From positions 680,060 through 744,059 of the forward strand of contig NZ_FORC01000001.1 in assembly GCF_900113905.1 (NCBI RefSeq): a DNA stretch of 64,000 nt, written 5' to 3'. How positions within the stretch are numbered: position 1 is the first letter of the stretch; each line of letters starts with the position of its first letter. This DNA comes from Phytopseudomonas argentinensis (GTDB lineage Bacteria > Pseudomonadota > Gammaproteobacteria > Pseudomonadales > Pseudomonadaceae). Shown here in pieces: positions 17,580-28,286 of the stretch. The notes beneath the pieces are model-generated. The model was given only the letters and a program-made list of their open reading frames with translations. It was not told the DNA's origin and did no database searches. The position numbers and the translations under genes are program-made.

Positions 17580-18128
17580 CTAGGGTTTGCTGATCCGCTT
17601 CCGGGCCTGCTGCTCGGCCTCCTGCATGGCGGCGGACAGCAGCCCGGAGCAGGCCAGCACACCGGCGCCCCTGGAAAGGCATTCATAGCGCTGCTGGTCA
17701 TCGGCCGAACTGCCGAGGCAATCCTGCAAGGTGATCCGCTGCTCGGCGCCGGCCAGGTTCTGTTGGCCCTGTTGGAATTCGGCGGCGGTAATGCGGCCGG
17801 CATCCCGGCGTTGCTGGGCAATCTCGCGCAGGTTCTTGAGGTCGATGACCGTCCAGCGCATGGCGCTCTGGCACATATCGCGTTTCGAGGTCTTGCCGGC
17901 GGCAGGCTCCTGCGTCGCGGCCTGAACGGGCGCCACGGCGGCAGGCGCTGGCGTCTCAGCAGCGTAGCCGGGCTTGATCGTCAGCGTCTCGACCTGCTGC
18001 TGAGCCGCCGGTGGCTGGCTGCCGAAATGCTTCCGGCCATTGCCGTCCACCCAGCTGTACACCTGGCTCAGCGCCTGGGTGGAAAGGCTGCACAGCACGA
18101 GCAACGCGAGCGTCGGGCGAACGAGCAT
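17580..18128 (-). CDS. Secreted DUF4124-domain protein
   Basis: A 182-residue protein with a Sec signal peptide (residues 1-21, ending STQALSQ) followed by VYSWVDGNGRKHFGSQPP, the short DUF4124 motif found at the N-terminus of many small Pseudomonas exported proteins. An Ala/Pro-rich linker (about 55-80) leads to a helical C-terminal domain with four Cys (CQSAM, LQDCLG, YECLSR, LACSG) that may form disulfides. It is a single gene of unknown function. The start at 18128 is the first Met before the signal peptide. Confidence 0.75.
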   Translation of the reverse strand: MLVRPTLALLVLCSLSTQALSQVYSWVDGNGRKHFGSQPPAAQQQVETLTIKPGYAAETPAPAAVAPVQAATQEPAAGKTSKRDMCQSAMRWTVIDLKNLREIAQQRRDAGRITAAEFQQGQQNLAGAEQRITLQDCLGSSADDQQRYECLSRGAGVLACSGLLSAAMQEAEQQARKRISKP

Positions 18129-18332
18129 GATCGATAAATCCTTTTACTGAGCGCGGGCTGCGCTGCGGGCAATCTAGAACCAGGCGGGGGCTTTGCCAAG
18201 GGGCAGGCGCATTACCCGGCTGATAACGGCGAGCGAGCCCACGATGGCTTTGCATAAAGTTGCCGCAACGACGCGGCCAAGACTGCATACAATGCCCATC
18301 CGCTTTCAGCTCCCCACAAGGACCCAGCCGCC

Positions 18333-18824
18333 ATGGCCTCTCCCGACAAGCAGAAAAAACGCGCCCAGCGGGCCAAGACCAAGGCCAGGCAGAACCGCAT
18401 GGACAAGCCCAAGGCCAATGTCGTGCATCCGCTGCTGGCCAACCCGCAGATCGACGAGCCCTTCGATGACGTGGAGATCGACCTCAGCACCTTCGACTTC
18501 AAGGACATCGAGGAAAACGGCTTCGACCCGGCGCACTTCGATGACCTGTTCCAGGCCATGCACAAGGCCGAAACCCTCAGCCTGCTCGCCCTGTGCCTGG
18601 TGTTCTTGCAGTACCCGGTGCTCGAACTGGTGGTCGCCGAGGAAGACCCGCAAGCGGCGACCGATTTCATGATGGGCCTGCTGATCGTCTATCGCAGCCT
18701 GTTCCACGGCGAAGACGAAGATGCCGCCGTGCAGTGGATCAGCGGCGAAAGTTTCCAGACGGCCTACAACCAGGCCTCGGAGATCTTGCAGAAGAAGAAT
18801 GCCCGTGGCGGTGCGCGCGCCTGA
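18333..18824 (+). CDS. Conserved hypothetical protein with basic N-terminus
   Basis: A 163-residue protein not assigned to a named family here. The first 30 residues are very basic (KQKKRAQRAKTKARQNR), as in proteins that touch nucleic acid or ribosomes. The rest is acidic and helical, with a hydrophobic segment LSLLALCLVFLQYPVLELVV at about 87-106. It has no signal peptide, and it ends 7 bases before the convergent HhH-protein gene. GC content and codon use match the surrounding core genes. Confidence 0.7.
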   Translation: MASPDKQKKRAQRAKTKARQNRMDKPKANVVHPLLANPQIDEPFDDVEIDLSTFDFKDIEENGFDPAHFDDLFQAMHKAETLSLLALCLVFLQYPVLELVVAEEDPQAATDFMMGLLIVYRSLFHGEDEDAAVQWISGESFQTAYNQASEILQKKNARGGARA

Positions 18825-18831
18825 CCGCTAG

Positions 18832-19284
18832 TTAGTCAGTGCTTCCATAAAGCCCGGCCTCGGCCTCGCGCATGAAGATCTCCACCGTCTTCGGGCCGAT
18901 GCCCTCGAACGCCAGCAAGCGCTGCGCGAAGTCATGCCGGCTGGGGCTTTGCCGGCGGATGGCGGTGACGCTGCCGTCGTATTCGGCCATCAACTTGCGG
19001 CTGAGCTTATGCAGCCGCGCCGCAGTGGAAATGTCGTAACGCACGTAGCGGGCCTGGCCAAGCAGCCGCACCAACTCCTGCTGGCTGCAGCCGGCGAGCC
19101 TGGCGGGCGTATCCAGCCCGCGCTGCTCGACGAGGATCCGGTAGGCCCGTTCAGCCACCGCCTGCTGGATCGGCTTGCCGAACACGAAGCTCGCCAGCAG
19201 CCACTTGAACAGCGCCTTTTTATCGGCCTTTTCGAGCCCGGCCGCAAGCCCGAGCTGCTCTGCGCTGATGCGTTTTTCGGCCAT
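18832..19284 (-). CDS. Short helix-hairpin-helix DNA-glycosylase-like protein
   Basis: A 150-residue protein whose C-terminal half resembles the HhH-GPD fold of endonuclease III-like glycosylases. The hairpin reads LLAFEGIGPKTVEIFMRE, with the Lys that is catalytic in bifunctional members. The chain ends about 15 residues after the hairpin, so the downstream catalytic Asp region and the iron-sulfur cluster of endonuclease III are missing. The start at 19284 (MAEKRIS) is chosen because the upstream extension lacks conserved character. It could bind DNA without cutting it, or it could be a compact family of its own. Confidence 0.65.
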   Translation of the reverse strand: MAEKRISAEQLGLAAGLEKADKKALFKWLLASFVFGKPIQQAVAERAYRILVEQRGLDTPARLAGCSQQELVRLLGQARYVRYDISTAARLHKLSRKLMAEYDGSVTAIRRQSPSRHDFAQRLLAFEGIGPKTVEIFMREAEAGLYGSTD

Positions 19285-19583
19285 GCATGTCCTCCCCGCC
19301 CATCCGCCACACCCTGGCAGGAACGCCAGAGCGACATTTACCCAACCTGCCCTACCTGATGTCAGAGCGCTGCCGGCCCATGAGGTTTCAGCCGCAATTG
19401 GCTGGCGAGCCAGGCGCTCACCGTTGCAGCCCGTCTCTGCACAGGCCTTGCCCGCCGGCTTGTCGGCCCCTTTATCAACCCGGTCGATAGCCACCATGCG
19501 CCAGAGCCTCTCGAATAGCCGGCGTAATCGGGCTAGCCTCGCGTTCACATGCATTGCCCCATCACGCCGATAGCGAGGATTCG

Positions 19584-20429
19584 ATGACCCAATCAACCTA
19601 TGTTCCGCCAAAGGTATGGCAGCACCTTGAAGCTTCCGGTGGCCAGTTCTCCAAGATCAACCGCCCCACCGCCGGCGCGACCCATGACAAGGAACTGCCG
19701 GTCGGCCAGCACCCGCTGCAGCTCTACTCCCTGGCAACGCCCAATGGCGTGAAGGTGACCATCCTGCTCGAGGAGCTGCTGGCCCTGGGGCACAGCGACG
19801 CCGAATACGACGCCTGGCTGATCCGCATTGGCGAAGGCGACCAGTTCTCCAGCGGCTTCGTGGGCGTCAACCCGAACTCGAAGATTCCGGCCCTGCTCGA
19901 CCGCAGTGGCGATACGCCGATCCGCGTGTTCGAGTCCGGCTCGATCCTGCTGTACCTGGCAGAGAAGTTCGGCGAGTTGCTGCCCAAGGACCTGGCCGGC
20001 CGCACCGAAACCCTCAACTGGCTGTTCTGGCAGATGGGCTCGGCGCCCTACCTGGGCGGCGGCTTCGGGCACTTCTACGCCTACGCCCCGGAGAAGTTCG
20101 AATACGCCATCAACCGCTTCACCATGGAAGCCAAGCGCCAGCTGGATGTGCTCAACCAGCGCCTCGCGGAGAATCGCTACCTGGCCGGCGACACCTACAG
20201 CACCGCCGACATCGCCGTGTGGCCCTGGTATGGCGAACTGGTGCGCAACAACGTCTATGGCGCCGCCGAATTCCTCGCCGCCCACGAATACCCCCACGTA
20301 CAACGCTGGGCCAACGAGATCGCCGAGCGTGACGCGGTAAAACGCGGCCGCCGCGTCAACCGCACCTGGGGCGAGGAAGCCGAGCAGGTGCCCGAGCGGC
20401 ATCAGGCGGCGGATCTGGACAACGCCTGA
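19584..20429 (+). CDS. yghU: Glutathione S-transferase, YghU type (disulfide-bond reductase)
   Basis: A 281-residue glutathione transferase of the Nu/YghU class. It has the characteristic N-terminal extension before LQLYSLATPNGVKVTILLEE, the conserved NPNSKIPALLD and ESGSILLYLAEKFG of the thioredoxin domain, and the helical domain with LFWQMGSAPYLGGGFGHFY. YghU enzymes use glutathione to reduce disulfides and organic peroxides in the cytoplasm. The ATG at 19584 gives the normal family length. A strong terminator follows at 20476-20505, so this is a single-gene transcript. Confidence 0.93.
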   Translation: MTQSTYVPPKVWQHLEASGGQFSKINRPTAGATHDKELPVGQHPLQLYSLATPNGVKVTILLEELLALGHSDAEYDAWLIRIGEGDQFSSGFVGVNPNSKIPALLDRSGDTPIRVFESGSILLYLAEKFGELLPKDLAGRTETLNWLFWQMGSAPYLGGGFGHFYAYAPEKFEYAINRFTMEAKRQLDVLNQRLAENRYLAGDTYSTADIAVWPWYGELVRNNVYGAAEFLAAHEYPHVQRWANEIAERDAVKRGRRVNRTWGEEAEQVPERHQAADLDNA

Positions 20430-20475
20430 GACGCTGATAACGCCGGCAAACGCCGTGCGCAGGATGGACAAACAC

Positions 20476-20505
20476 AAGCCCCGATGCCGTTCAGCATCGG
20501 GGCTT
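20476..20505 (+). terminator. Rho-independent terminator after yghU
   Basis: A 12-bp perfect stem, AAGCCCCGATGC with GCATCGGGGCTT, has a 6-base loop and is followed by GGTTTTG. It lies 46 bases beyond the yghU stop. On the minus strand it is preceded by the nicT 3' end, so it may also stop leftward transcription from the nic operon. Confidence 0.85.
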
Positions 20506-20579
20506 GGTTTTGTCGTGGGGTGGTAACGGGCCGAACCCCGAAGTGCCGCGCCCGACAGGGCCAGGCGGGGCGCCTCGGC

Positions 20580-21896
20580 CTAGCGGTTGACCAGCTTGGC
20601 TGGCAGGGCGATCACCAGCAGGCAGCTGAGGATCAGGCACCCGGCGAAGAACCACAGCGCCGCGTGGCTGGTGCCGGTCAGGTCGGTGACCAGGCCCATC
20701 AGCGAGTTGCTCACCAGGCCGGCGATATTGGCTAGCGAGCAGGCCAGCGCAAAACCGGTTGCCGCAGCCGTGCCCTTGAGAAAGGTCGCCGGCAGGCTGA
20801 AGAACACCGGCACGGCACCGATGATCGCCGCCGAAGCGATGGCGAACAGCGTCACGGTCATCACCAGGTTGTGGCTGAACAGCGTGCTGCTGGCCATGGC
20901 CGCGGCACCGACGATGAAGGGCACGATGATGTGCCAGCGCCGCTCGCGATGACGATCCGAGCTGGCGCCGATCAGCAGCATGCCGGCCAGGGCCGCCAGG
21001 CTGGGAATGGCGGTCAGCAGGCCGATATGAAAGGTATCGGTCACCCCGGTGTTGCGGATGAAGGTCGGCATCCAGAAGCCCATGGCGTAGGCGCTGAGCA
21101 GGATCGAGAAGTCGATGCCGCCGAGCATCCACACCTTGAGGTTGAAGAAGCCGTCACGAAAGCTGTGCTTGCTGTCCTTGCCTTCCGCGTCGTCGGCCGC
21201 CAGGTCACTGGCCAGTTGCGCCTTTTCCTCGGCACTGAGCCACTTCGCCTGATTGAAGTGATTGGGCAACGCCCAGAAGGTGAGGATGCCGAGCAGCACG
21301 CTGGGAATCGCCTCGAGCAGGAACAGCCACTGCCAGCCGCGCAGGCCGTTGACCTGGTCGAAGTGGTTCATGATCCACCCGGAGATCGGCCCGCCGATCA
21401 CGCTGGACAGCGGCAGGCCGATCATGAACAGCGCAATGATGCGCCCGCGTCGGTAGGTCGGGTACCAGGTGGTCAGGTAGTACAGCACACCGGGCAGGAA
21501 GCCGGCTTCGGCGGCGCCGAGCAGAAAACGGATGATGTAGAACTCGGTGGTGGTGGTGACGAACATGGTGCAGGCCGACAGCAGGCCCCAGGTGATCATG
21601 ATGCGGGCGATCCACACCTTGGCACCGACCTTCTGCAGCACCAGGTTGCTGGGCACTTCGAAGAGGATGTAACCGACGAAGAACAGCCCCGCTCCGAAGC
21701 CATAGGCCGCCTCGCTGAATTGCAGGTCGCTGAGCATCTGCAGTTTGGCGAAACCGACGTTGATGCGATCCAGATAGGCCGCGAGGTAGCAGAAGCACAG
21801 GAAGGGGATGAGCTTCCAGGTCACTTTGCGGTACAGCTCCTTCGAGCTGTCGGCAGCACTGCCCATGGCGGTGCTGGTAGCGGGTACGTAAGACAT
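20580..21896 (-). CDS. nicT: NicT, MFS transporter for nicotinate pathway compounds
   Basis: A 438-residue major facilitator (anion:cation symporter, phthalate-permease-like) with twelve hydrophobic segments. Typical marks are AYLDRINVGFAKLQM in the first helix/loop and the RFLLGAAEAGFLPGVLYYLT segment in the middle. It is the last gene of the leftward nicC-D-E-F-T set. In P. putida KT2440 NicT is proposed to carry nicotinate-pathway compounds. The start at 21896 (MSYVPAT) has GGAGA upstream; the longer frame to 22007 is not conserved. The nicP porin gene that accompanies nicT in KT2440 is not seen downstream. Confidence 0.85.
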   Translation of the reverse strand: MSYVPATSTAMGSAADSSKELYRKVTWKLIPFLCFCYLAAYLDRINVGFAKLQMLSDLQFSEAAYGFGAGLFFVGYILFEVPSNLVLQKVGAKVWIARIMITWGLLSACTMFVTTTTEFYIIRFLLGAAEAGFLPGVLYYLTTWYPTYRRGRIIALFMIGLPLSSVIGGPISGWIMNHFDQVNGLRGWQWLFLLEAIPSVLLGILTFWALPNHFNQAKWLSAEEKAQLASDLAADDAEGKDSKHSFRDGFFNLKVWMLGGIDFSILLSAYAMGFWMPTFIRNTGVTDTFHIGLLTAIPSLAALAGMLLIGASSDRHRERRWHIIVPFIVGAAAMASSTLFSHNLVMTVTLFAIASAAIIGAVPVFFSLPATFLKGTAAATGFALACSLANIAGLVSNSLMGLVTDLTGTSHAALWFFAGCLILSCLLVIALPAKLVNR

Positions 21897-22072
21897 TGCG
21901 TTGTCTCCTGGCGGTGACTTGTGATTGTTGTTGAAGCCAGCAGTCGTCGACGCGCTGAGCGTCGCAACGGCGACTTCCCAAGGCAGCGTCAGTGCCATGC
22001 AATGCATGGCGATCGCCCTCTTCGGCGCGATCAGTGGAACAGGCAGCGTACCGCCAACTCCTTATGGGTGAA

Positions 22073-22711
22073 TCAGCGGGCAATCCGCTGCAGATAACCG
22101 AGTGTCTCCTCCAGGCTCACGACATCGCCGTATTTGCTGTCGATGTCGAACAGGTTGGCCTCGTGGGGCGCCTGGTGGCGATCACCGACGCACTCGCGCA
22201 CGACGATGGTGCGAAAACCGTGCTGCACCCCATCCACCGCACTGGCGCGAATGCAGCCACTGGTCGAGCAGCCCGCCAGGATCAGGGTATCGATCCCCTG
22301 GGCATGCAACTGTGCAGCCAGGCTGGTACCGAAGAACACGCTGGCGTACTGCTTGGTGACCACCTGCTCCCCCGGCAACGGCGAAACCGGCACACAGAAC
22401 TCGGCCAGCGGGTTGCCGTCGACCATGTCCTTCATCACCGGCGCCTTGCGCACCCACATGCCGCCGTCGGCACAATCGGCGGCCTGGTAGCGGATATTGC
22501 TGTGCACCAGCGCGATGCCCAGCCGGCGCGCCGTCTCCAGCAACGCGACCGACTGCTCCACCGCGCTGACCACACCCGGCGCGTACAGCGGCGCGCCCGG
22601 CGTGGTGTAGCCCTGCATGAAGTCGATCATCAGCAGGGCCGGCCGCGCACCGAAGCCGATACGCTGCCCCCAGACGCCCTGATAGTTGTCGCTAAGGCTC
22701 TGCCCGCTCAT
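22073..22711 (-). CDS. nicF: NicF, maleamate amidohydrolase
   Basis: A 212-residue isochorismatase-superfamily enzyme that hydrolyses maleamate to maleate and ammonia. The catalytic triad is suggested by Asp in ALLMIDFMQGY, Lys in VRKAPVMKD and the nucleophilic Cys in LAGCSTSGCIRASAVD. The start at 22711 (MSGQSL) with GAGGCGG upstream fits the family; the frame extends to 22753 but overlaps nicE. It lies 10 bases after the nicE stop in the operon order nicC-D-E-F-T. Confidence 0.93.
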   Translation of the reverse strand: MSGQSLSDNYQGVWGQRIGFGARPALLMIDFMQGYTTPGAPLYAPGVVSAVEQSVALLETARRLGIALVHSNIRYQAADCADGGMWVRKAPVMKDMVDGNPLAEFCVPVSPLPGEQVVTKQYASVFFGTSLAAQLHAQGIDTLILAGCSTSGCIRASAVDGVQHGFRTIVVRECVGDRHQAPHEANLFDIDSKYGDVVSLEETLGYLQRIAR

Positions 22712-22721
22712 GGCCGCCTCC

Positions 22722-23470
22722 TCAGTAAGCGCCGGACAACAGCGCACCGGCACCGGGCACGATCGGCTCCAGGTTCAATGCCTTGAGCATGCAATAGGTG
22801 GTGGCGATGGCCGCGGTGACCACCGGCTTGCCGGTCAGCGCCTCGACCTTGGCCACCGCCGGCAGCGACTGCATCTGCACGCAGGCCGACAGCACCACCA
22901 CATCGACGCCCTCCAGGTTCATGCCGGCGACGATATCCGGCAGGTTGGCCGGGTCGTGGCGCGCCACCTGCAAGTTGTCGGGGATTTCCAGGGCACGCCA
23001 GTCGACCACCTCGAAGCCTTCCTCGCGGATGTAGTCGACCACCAGTTCGGTGAGCGGCTTCATGTAGGGCGCGACGATGGCGATGCGCTTGGCCTTCATC
23101 ACCTTGAGCGCCTCGACCAGGGCACCGGCGCTGGTGATCACCGGCGAGTTGGCGTCGTTGTCGGCGGTCACCTGACGCAGGCGCTTTTCGGACTGGCGAT
23201 GATAGCCCAGGCCCATGGCCATGATCGCCACCAGGCAGGCATAGCCGAGCACGTCGACCTTGGCGTCGGACAGCTCCAGCGCGCAGCGATCGGACTCGGC
23301 ATCCATGGCCGCCAGCTCTTCCTTCTTCACCTGCTTCATGCGCATGCGCGCCGAGTGAAAGGTGAAGCGCTCCGGGCGGATGGCCTGGCGCGCGGTGAGC
23401 ATCGCCGGGATCTCGGTTTCCATGGTGGTGTTGGAGCTCGGCACGATCTGGCCGATGCGATAGAGCCTGT

Positions 23471-23474
<4 letters not shown>
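22722..23474 (-). CDS. nicE: NicE, maleate cis-trans isomerase
   Basis: A 250-residue member of the Asp/Glu racemase superfamily that converts maleate to fumarate, the last step of nicotinate breakdown. The N-terminus IGQIVPSSNTTMETEIPAML carries the substrate-binding Asn. Two catalytic-type Cys occur in LGYACLVAIM and VLSACVQMQSLPAV, as expected for the two-cysteine mechanism. Its start overlaps the nicD stop by 4 bases (ATGA type), indicating translational coupling. Confidence 0.94.
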
Positions 23475-25458
<1,984 letters not shown>

Positions 25459-25489
25459 CTACGAAGCGGGACCCTGCCCGCAAGACAAT

Positions 25490-25505
25490 TACAGTGTATG
25501 CACTA
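25490..25505 (-). promoter_or_regulatory. Candidate NicR operator at the nicC promoter
   Basis: An imperfect palindrome reading TAGTGCATACACTGTA on the minus strand, overlapping a TATAGT -10-like hexamer. It shares TAGnGCnnACACTnTA with the site at 25667-25682. Assignment to NicR is inferred from position and from the known dual control of the nicC and nicX promoters. Confidence 0.55.
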
Positions 25506-25666
25506 TATTTTTGGAATGTGAAGAGGGTTCTTAAAGTATTTTTTCAACGACCTGAAAAGAACTAAAAACCTCATAAAAACCAAATAAAACGGCATTTGTG
25601 TAGATTGGTAACGCTTCTACAGAAAGATTGCCAAGCGTTTGAACATGAGGTTCTATTAAAAACAAA

Positions 25667-25682
25667 TAGAGCGAACACTCTA
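25667..25682 (+). promoter_or_regulatory. Candidate NicR operator at the nicX promoter
   Basis: A palindrome TAGAG-CGAACA-CTCTA located 75 bases upstream of the nicX start, in an AT-rich promoter-like stretch. It is the partner of the site at 25490-25505. Confidence 0.55.
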
Positions 25683-25756
25683 CAAAAACGCACCAACACC
25701 CAGCAGCCCGACCCACGATGGTGCGCACAGCGAGCAACGCAATCAGGAGACCTGCC

Positions 25757-26809
25757 ATGCCGGTAAGCGATAGTGAACTGACCCAGATGTTCGAACAGGT
25801 GCTGACCCTCTCGCGGGTCGACGAGACCCAGAGCGTGGCCATTCTCAAGAGCCATTATTCGAACCCACGCACCGTGCGTGCGGCGATGGACGCCGCACAA
25901 CGCCTGAAAGCCAAGGTGTATGCCGTCGAGCTGCCCTCCTTCAATCACCCGCGGGCGATGGGCAATGACATGACGGCCTACTGCGGCGATACCGCCCTGA
26001 CCGGCAATCTGGCGGCGCAGCGCGCGCTGGAAGCCGCCGACCTGGTGGTCGACACCATGATGCTGCTGCACTCGCCCGAGCAGGAGCAGATTCTCAAGAC
26101 CGGCACGCGCATCCTGCTGGCCGTGGAGCCGCCCGAAGTGCTGGCACGCATGCTGCCGACCGAGGACGACAAGCGCCGTGTGCTGGCCAGCGAGGCACTG
26201 CTCAAGCAGGCGCGCAGCCTGCACGTGCGCTCGGCGGCGGGCAGCGACTTCCACGCCGAGCTGGGGCAGTACCCGGCAGTTACCGAATACGGTTTTGCCG
26301 ACGAGCCGGGTCGCTGGGACCACTGGCCCAGCGGCTTCCTGTTCAGCTGGCCCAACGAGGAAACCGCCCAGGGCACCCTGGTGCTGGATGTCGGCGACAT
26401 CGTGCTGCCGTTCAAGAACTACTGCCGCGAGCGCATCACCCTGGAGATCGACAAGGGCTTTATCACCGGCATCCACGGCGGTTTCGAGGCCGAGTACCTG
26501 CGTGACTACCTGAAGTACTTCAAGGACCCCGAGGTCTACGGCATTTCCCATATCGGTTGGGGCCTGCAGCCGCGCGCCCAATGGACCGCCATGGGCCTGC
26601 ACGACCGCAACGACGGCATGTGCATGGACGCCCGTGCCTTCTACGGCAACTTCCTGTTCTCCACCGGGCCGAACACCGAAGTCGGCGGCACGCGCAAGAC
26701 GCCGTGCCACCTGGATATTCCGCTGCGTGGCTGCGACATCTACCTCGATGACAGGGCCGTGGTACTGGCCGGCGACGTGGTCTACCCGCCGGAATCCAAG
26801 GCCAGCTGA
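25757..26809 (+). CDS. nicX: NicX, 2,5-dihydroxypyridine 5,6-dioxygenase
   Basis: A 350-residue Fe(II)-dependent ring-opening dioxygenase that converts 2,5-dihydroxypyridine to N-formylmaleamate. With the start at 25757 the iron ligands known from P. putida NicX fall exactly at His265 (in ISHIGWG), His318 and Asp320 (in PCHLDIP), which supports both identity and start. AGGAG lies 7-11 bases upstream. The fold resembles aminopeptidase T-like metalloproteins, not classical extradiol enzymes. It is followed after 118 bases by nicR on the same strand. Confidence 0.96.
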   Translation: MPVSDSELTQMFEQVLTLSRVDETQSVAILKSHYSNPRTVRAAMDAAQRLKAKVYAVELPSFNHPRAMGNDMTAYCGDTALTGNLAAQRALEAADLVVDTMMLLHSPEQEQILKTGTRILLAVEPPEVLARMLPTEDDKRRVLASEALLKQARSLHVRSAAGSDFHAELGQYPAVTEYGFADEPGRWDHWPSGFLFSWPNEETAQGTLVLDVGDIVLPFKNYCRERITLEIDKGFITGIHGGFEAEYLRDYLKYFKDPEVYGISHIGWGLQPRAQWTAMGLHDRNDGMCMDARAFYGNFLFSTGPNTEVGGTRKTPCHLDIPLRGCDIYLDDRAVVLAGDVVYPPESKAS

Positions 26810-26927
26810 CGACACCACAAGGCAGCGCCAGCCGCCGATCCTCCATACCCGCAAGCCGGCGCGGCGAACACCTCGCCGGCTTGCGCGGTTATAATCGGCG
26901 CCCTGCGCCTGGAAGCGAAACCTGCCC

Positions 26928-27377
26928 ATGTCGATCGACGACTCGTCCGCCAACACCTATCAGGTCACCGAACAGATCGGCCACTTGCTGCGCAAGGCTT
27001 ACCAGCGTCATACCGCGATCTTTCAGCAGAACGCCTGCGACGCCCAGCTCACCTCCATCCAGTTCGTCACCCTGTGCGCCCTGCGCGACCAAGGCCCCAG
27101 CTCGCAAGCCGAGCTGATCAAGGCCACGGCAGTGGACCAAGCCACCATCCGCGGCATCGTCGAGCGCCTCAAGGCGCGCGACCTGGTCGCCCTGTCGCCG
27201 GATCCCAGTGACAAGCGCAAGGTCATCGTCGAACTCACCGCCGCCGGCAGCGCACTGCTCGCCGACATGATCCCCTGCGCCCAGCAGATCAGCGAACTGA
27301 CCATGGGCAGCCTCAACCCCGGCGAACGCATCGCCATCCTCTACCTGCTGCGCAAGATGAACGACAGCGGCGAGTAG
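26928..27377 (+). CDS. nicR: NicR, MarR-family repressor of the nic operons
   Basis: A 149-residue MarR regulator. The winged helix covers about residues 45-105 (CALRDQGPSSQAELIKATAV, IRGIVERLKARDLV, SPDPSDKRKVIVELT), with the wing SDKRK typical of MarR. In P. putida NicR represses nicC and nicX transcription, and 6-hydroxynicotinate is the inducer. It forms a nicXR unit here as in KT2440. No terminator is visible immediately after the stop. Confidence 0.92.
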   Translation: MSIDDSSANTYQVTEQIGHLLRKAYQRHTAIFQQNACDAQLTSIQFVTLCALRDQGPSSQAELIKATAVDQATIRGIVERLKARDLVALSPDPSDKRKVIVELTAAGSALLADMIPCAQQISELTMGSLNPGERIAILYLLRKMNDSGE

Positions 27378-27791
27378 TTAACAGATTGCTGCACCCTGCT
27401 TACGACAAACAGTGCGTCGGTAGCGAACATTCGATTCTGGTGGGCTGAAGCGGATCGCCGCCCGCCCCACCCTACAGCTGGCAACATATGCAAGCGGCCA
27501 CACAGCGAATTTCTGTGGGAGCGGGCCATGCCCGCGATTCGTGCGCATGGCGCACTCCCACAAAAGCGAGCCAGACCACCGCTCCGTACCTTGCAGCCAC
27601 TGCGCACCCATCTTCCACGATAGCTATCAGCAGATAGCTGCGTCCTCTCCCCAATCTACACAGCCCACCCTGGCCCATTCCTTGCCTAGTAAAAAGCACT
27701 TTTCATGAAGTAAGCACTTAACGAACAAAAAGCCGATTTCCTGAGTATTGCGGTAACGCCGGGAGCAGGCACACAAGGCGGCAAGGCATCC
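27378..27791. promoter_or_regulatory. nicR-nicA intergenic region: repeats and candidate NicS sites
   Basis: No gene is seen in these 414 bases. The left part holds two dispersed repeats: 27439-27477 (reverse copy at 7310-7345) and 27514-27562, a hairpin with TGTGGGAG arms that recurs at 41046-41099. The right part, within 100 bases of nicA, carries two direct copies of AAGCACTT at 27694-27701 and 27712-27719, spaced 18 bases, around a TTCATGAA palindrome (27702-27709). The TetR protein NicS represses nicAB in P. putida, so this is a candidate NicS operator. Confidence 0.5.
27694..27719 (+). promoter_or_regulatory. Candidate NicS operator upstream of nicA
   Basis: Two direct AAGCACTT octamers, 18 bases apart start to start, flank the palindrome TTCATGAA and end 72 bases before the nicA ATG. 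Placement between promoter and gene fits repression by NicS, but no consensus was available for comparison. Confidence 0.35.
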
Positions 27792-28286
27792 ATGGAAAAG
27801 ACCCTGACCCTGCAGGTGAATGGCCAGGCGGTGCAGCTCAACGCTGAACCGCAGACCCCACTGCTGTACATCCTGCGCAACGATCTGGCCCTCAACGGCC
27901 CCAAGTACGGCTGCGGCCTCGGTGAATGTGGCGCCTGCACGGTAATCATCGATGGCCGTGCCACCCGTTCCTGCGTATTTCCCGTCGGCGGCGCCATAGG
28001 CCGCAGCGTGACCACGCTGGAAGGCCTCGGCAGTCGGCAATGCCCTGATCCGGTGCAGCAAGCCTTCATCACCGAACAGGCAGCGCAATGCGGCTACTGC
28101 CTCAACGGCATGATCATGACCATCAAGGCCCTGTTGCTGCGCGAGCCCAACCCCAGCGACGAACAGCTGCGCCGCGAGCTGTCGGCCAACCTGTGCCGCT
28201 GCGGCACCCACGTCGAAATCATGCGCGCCGCCCTGCGCGCTGCTGGCCGCCCGGCCGCCCCGCACGGAGACACCCCATGCAGCTGA
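27792..28286 (+). CDS. nicA: NicA, [2Fe-2S] subunit of nicotinate dehydrogenase
   Basis: A 164-residue small subunit of the molybdenum hydroxylase that turns nicotinate into 6-hydroxynicotinate. It has the plant-ferredoxin-type cluster motif GCGLGECGACTVIIDG plus the later Cys (ATRSC), and the second cluster motif AQCGYCLNGM with NLCRCGTH. AAGG lies 7-10 bases upstream of the ATG. It overlaps nicB by 10 bases. In P. putida electrons pass through these clusters to the cytochrome domains of NicB instead of to NAD. Confidence 0.96.
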   Translation: MEKTLTLQVNGQAVQLNAEPQTPLLYILRNDLALNGPKYGCGLGECGACTVIIDGRATRSCVFPVGGAIGRSVTTLEGLGSRQCPDPVQQAFITEQAAQCGYCLNGMIMTIKALLLREPNPSDEQLRRELSANLCRCGTHVEIMRAALRAAGRPAAPHGDTPCS

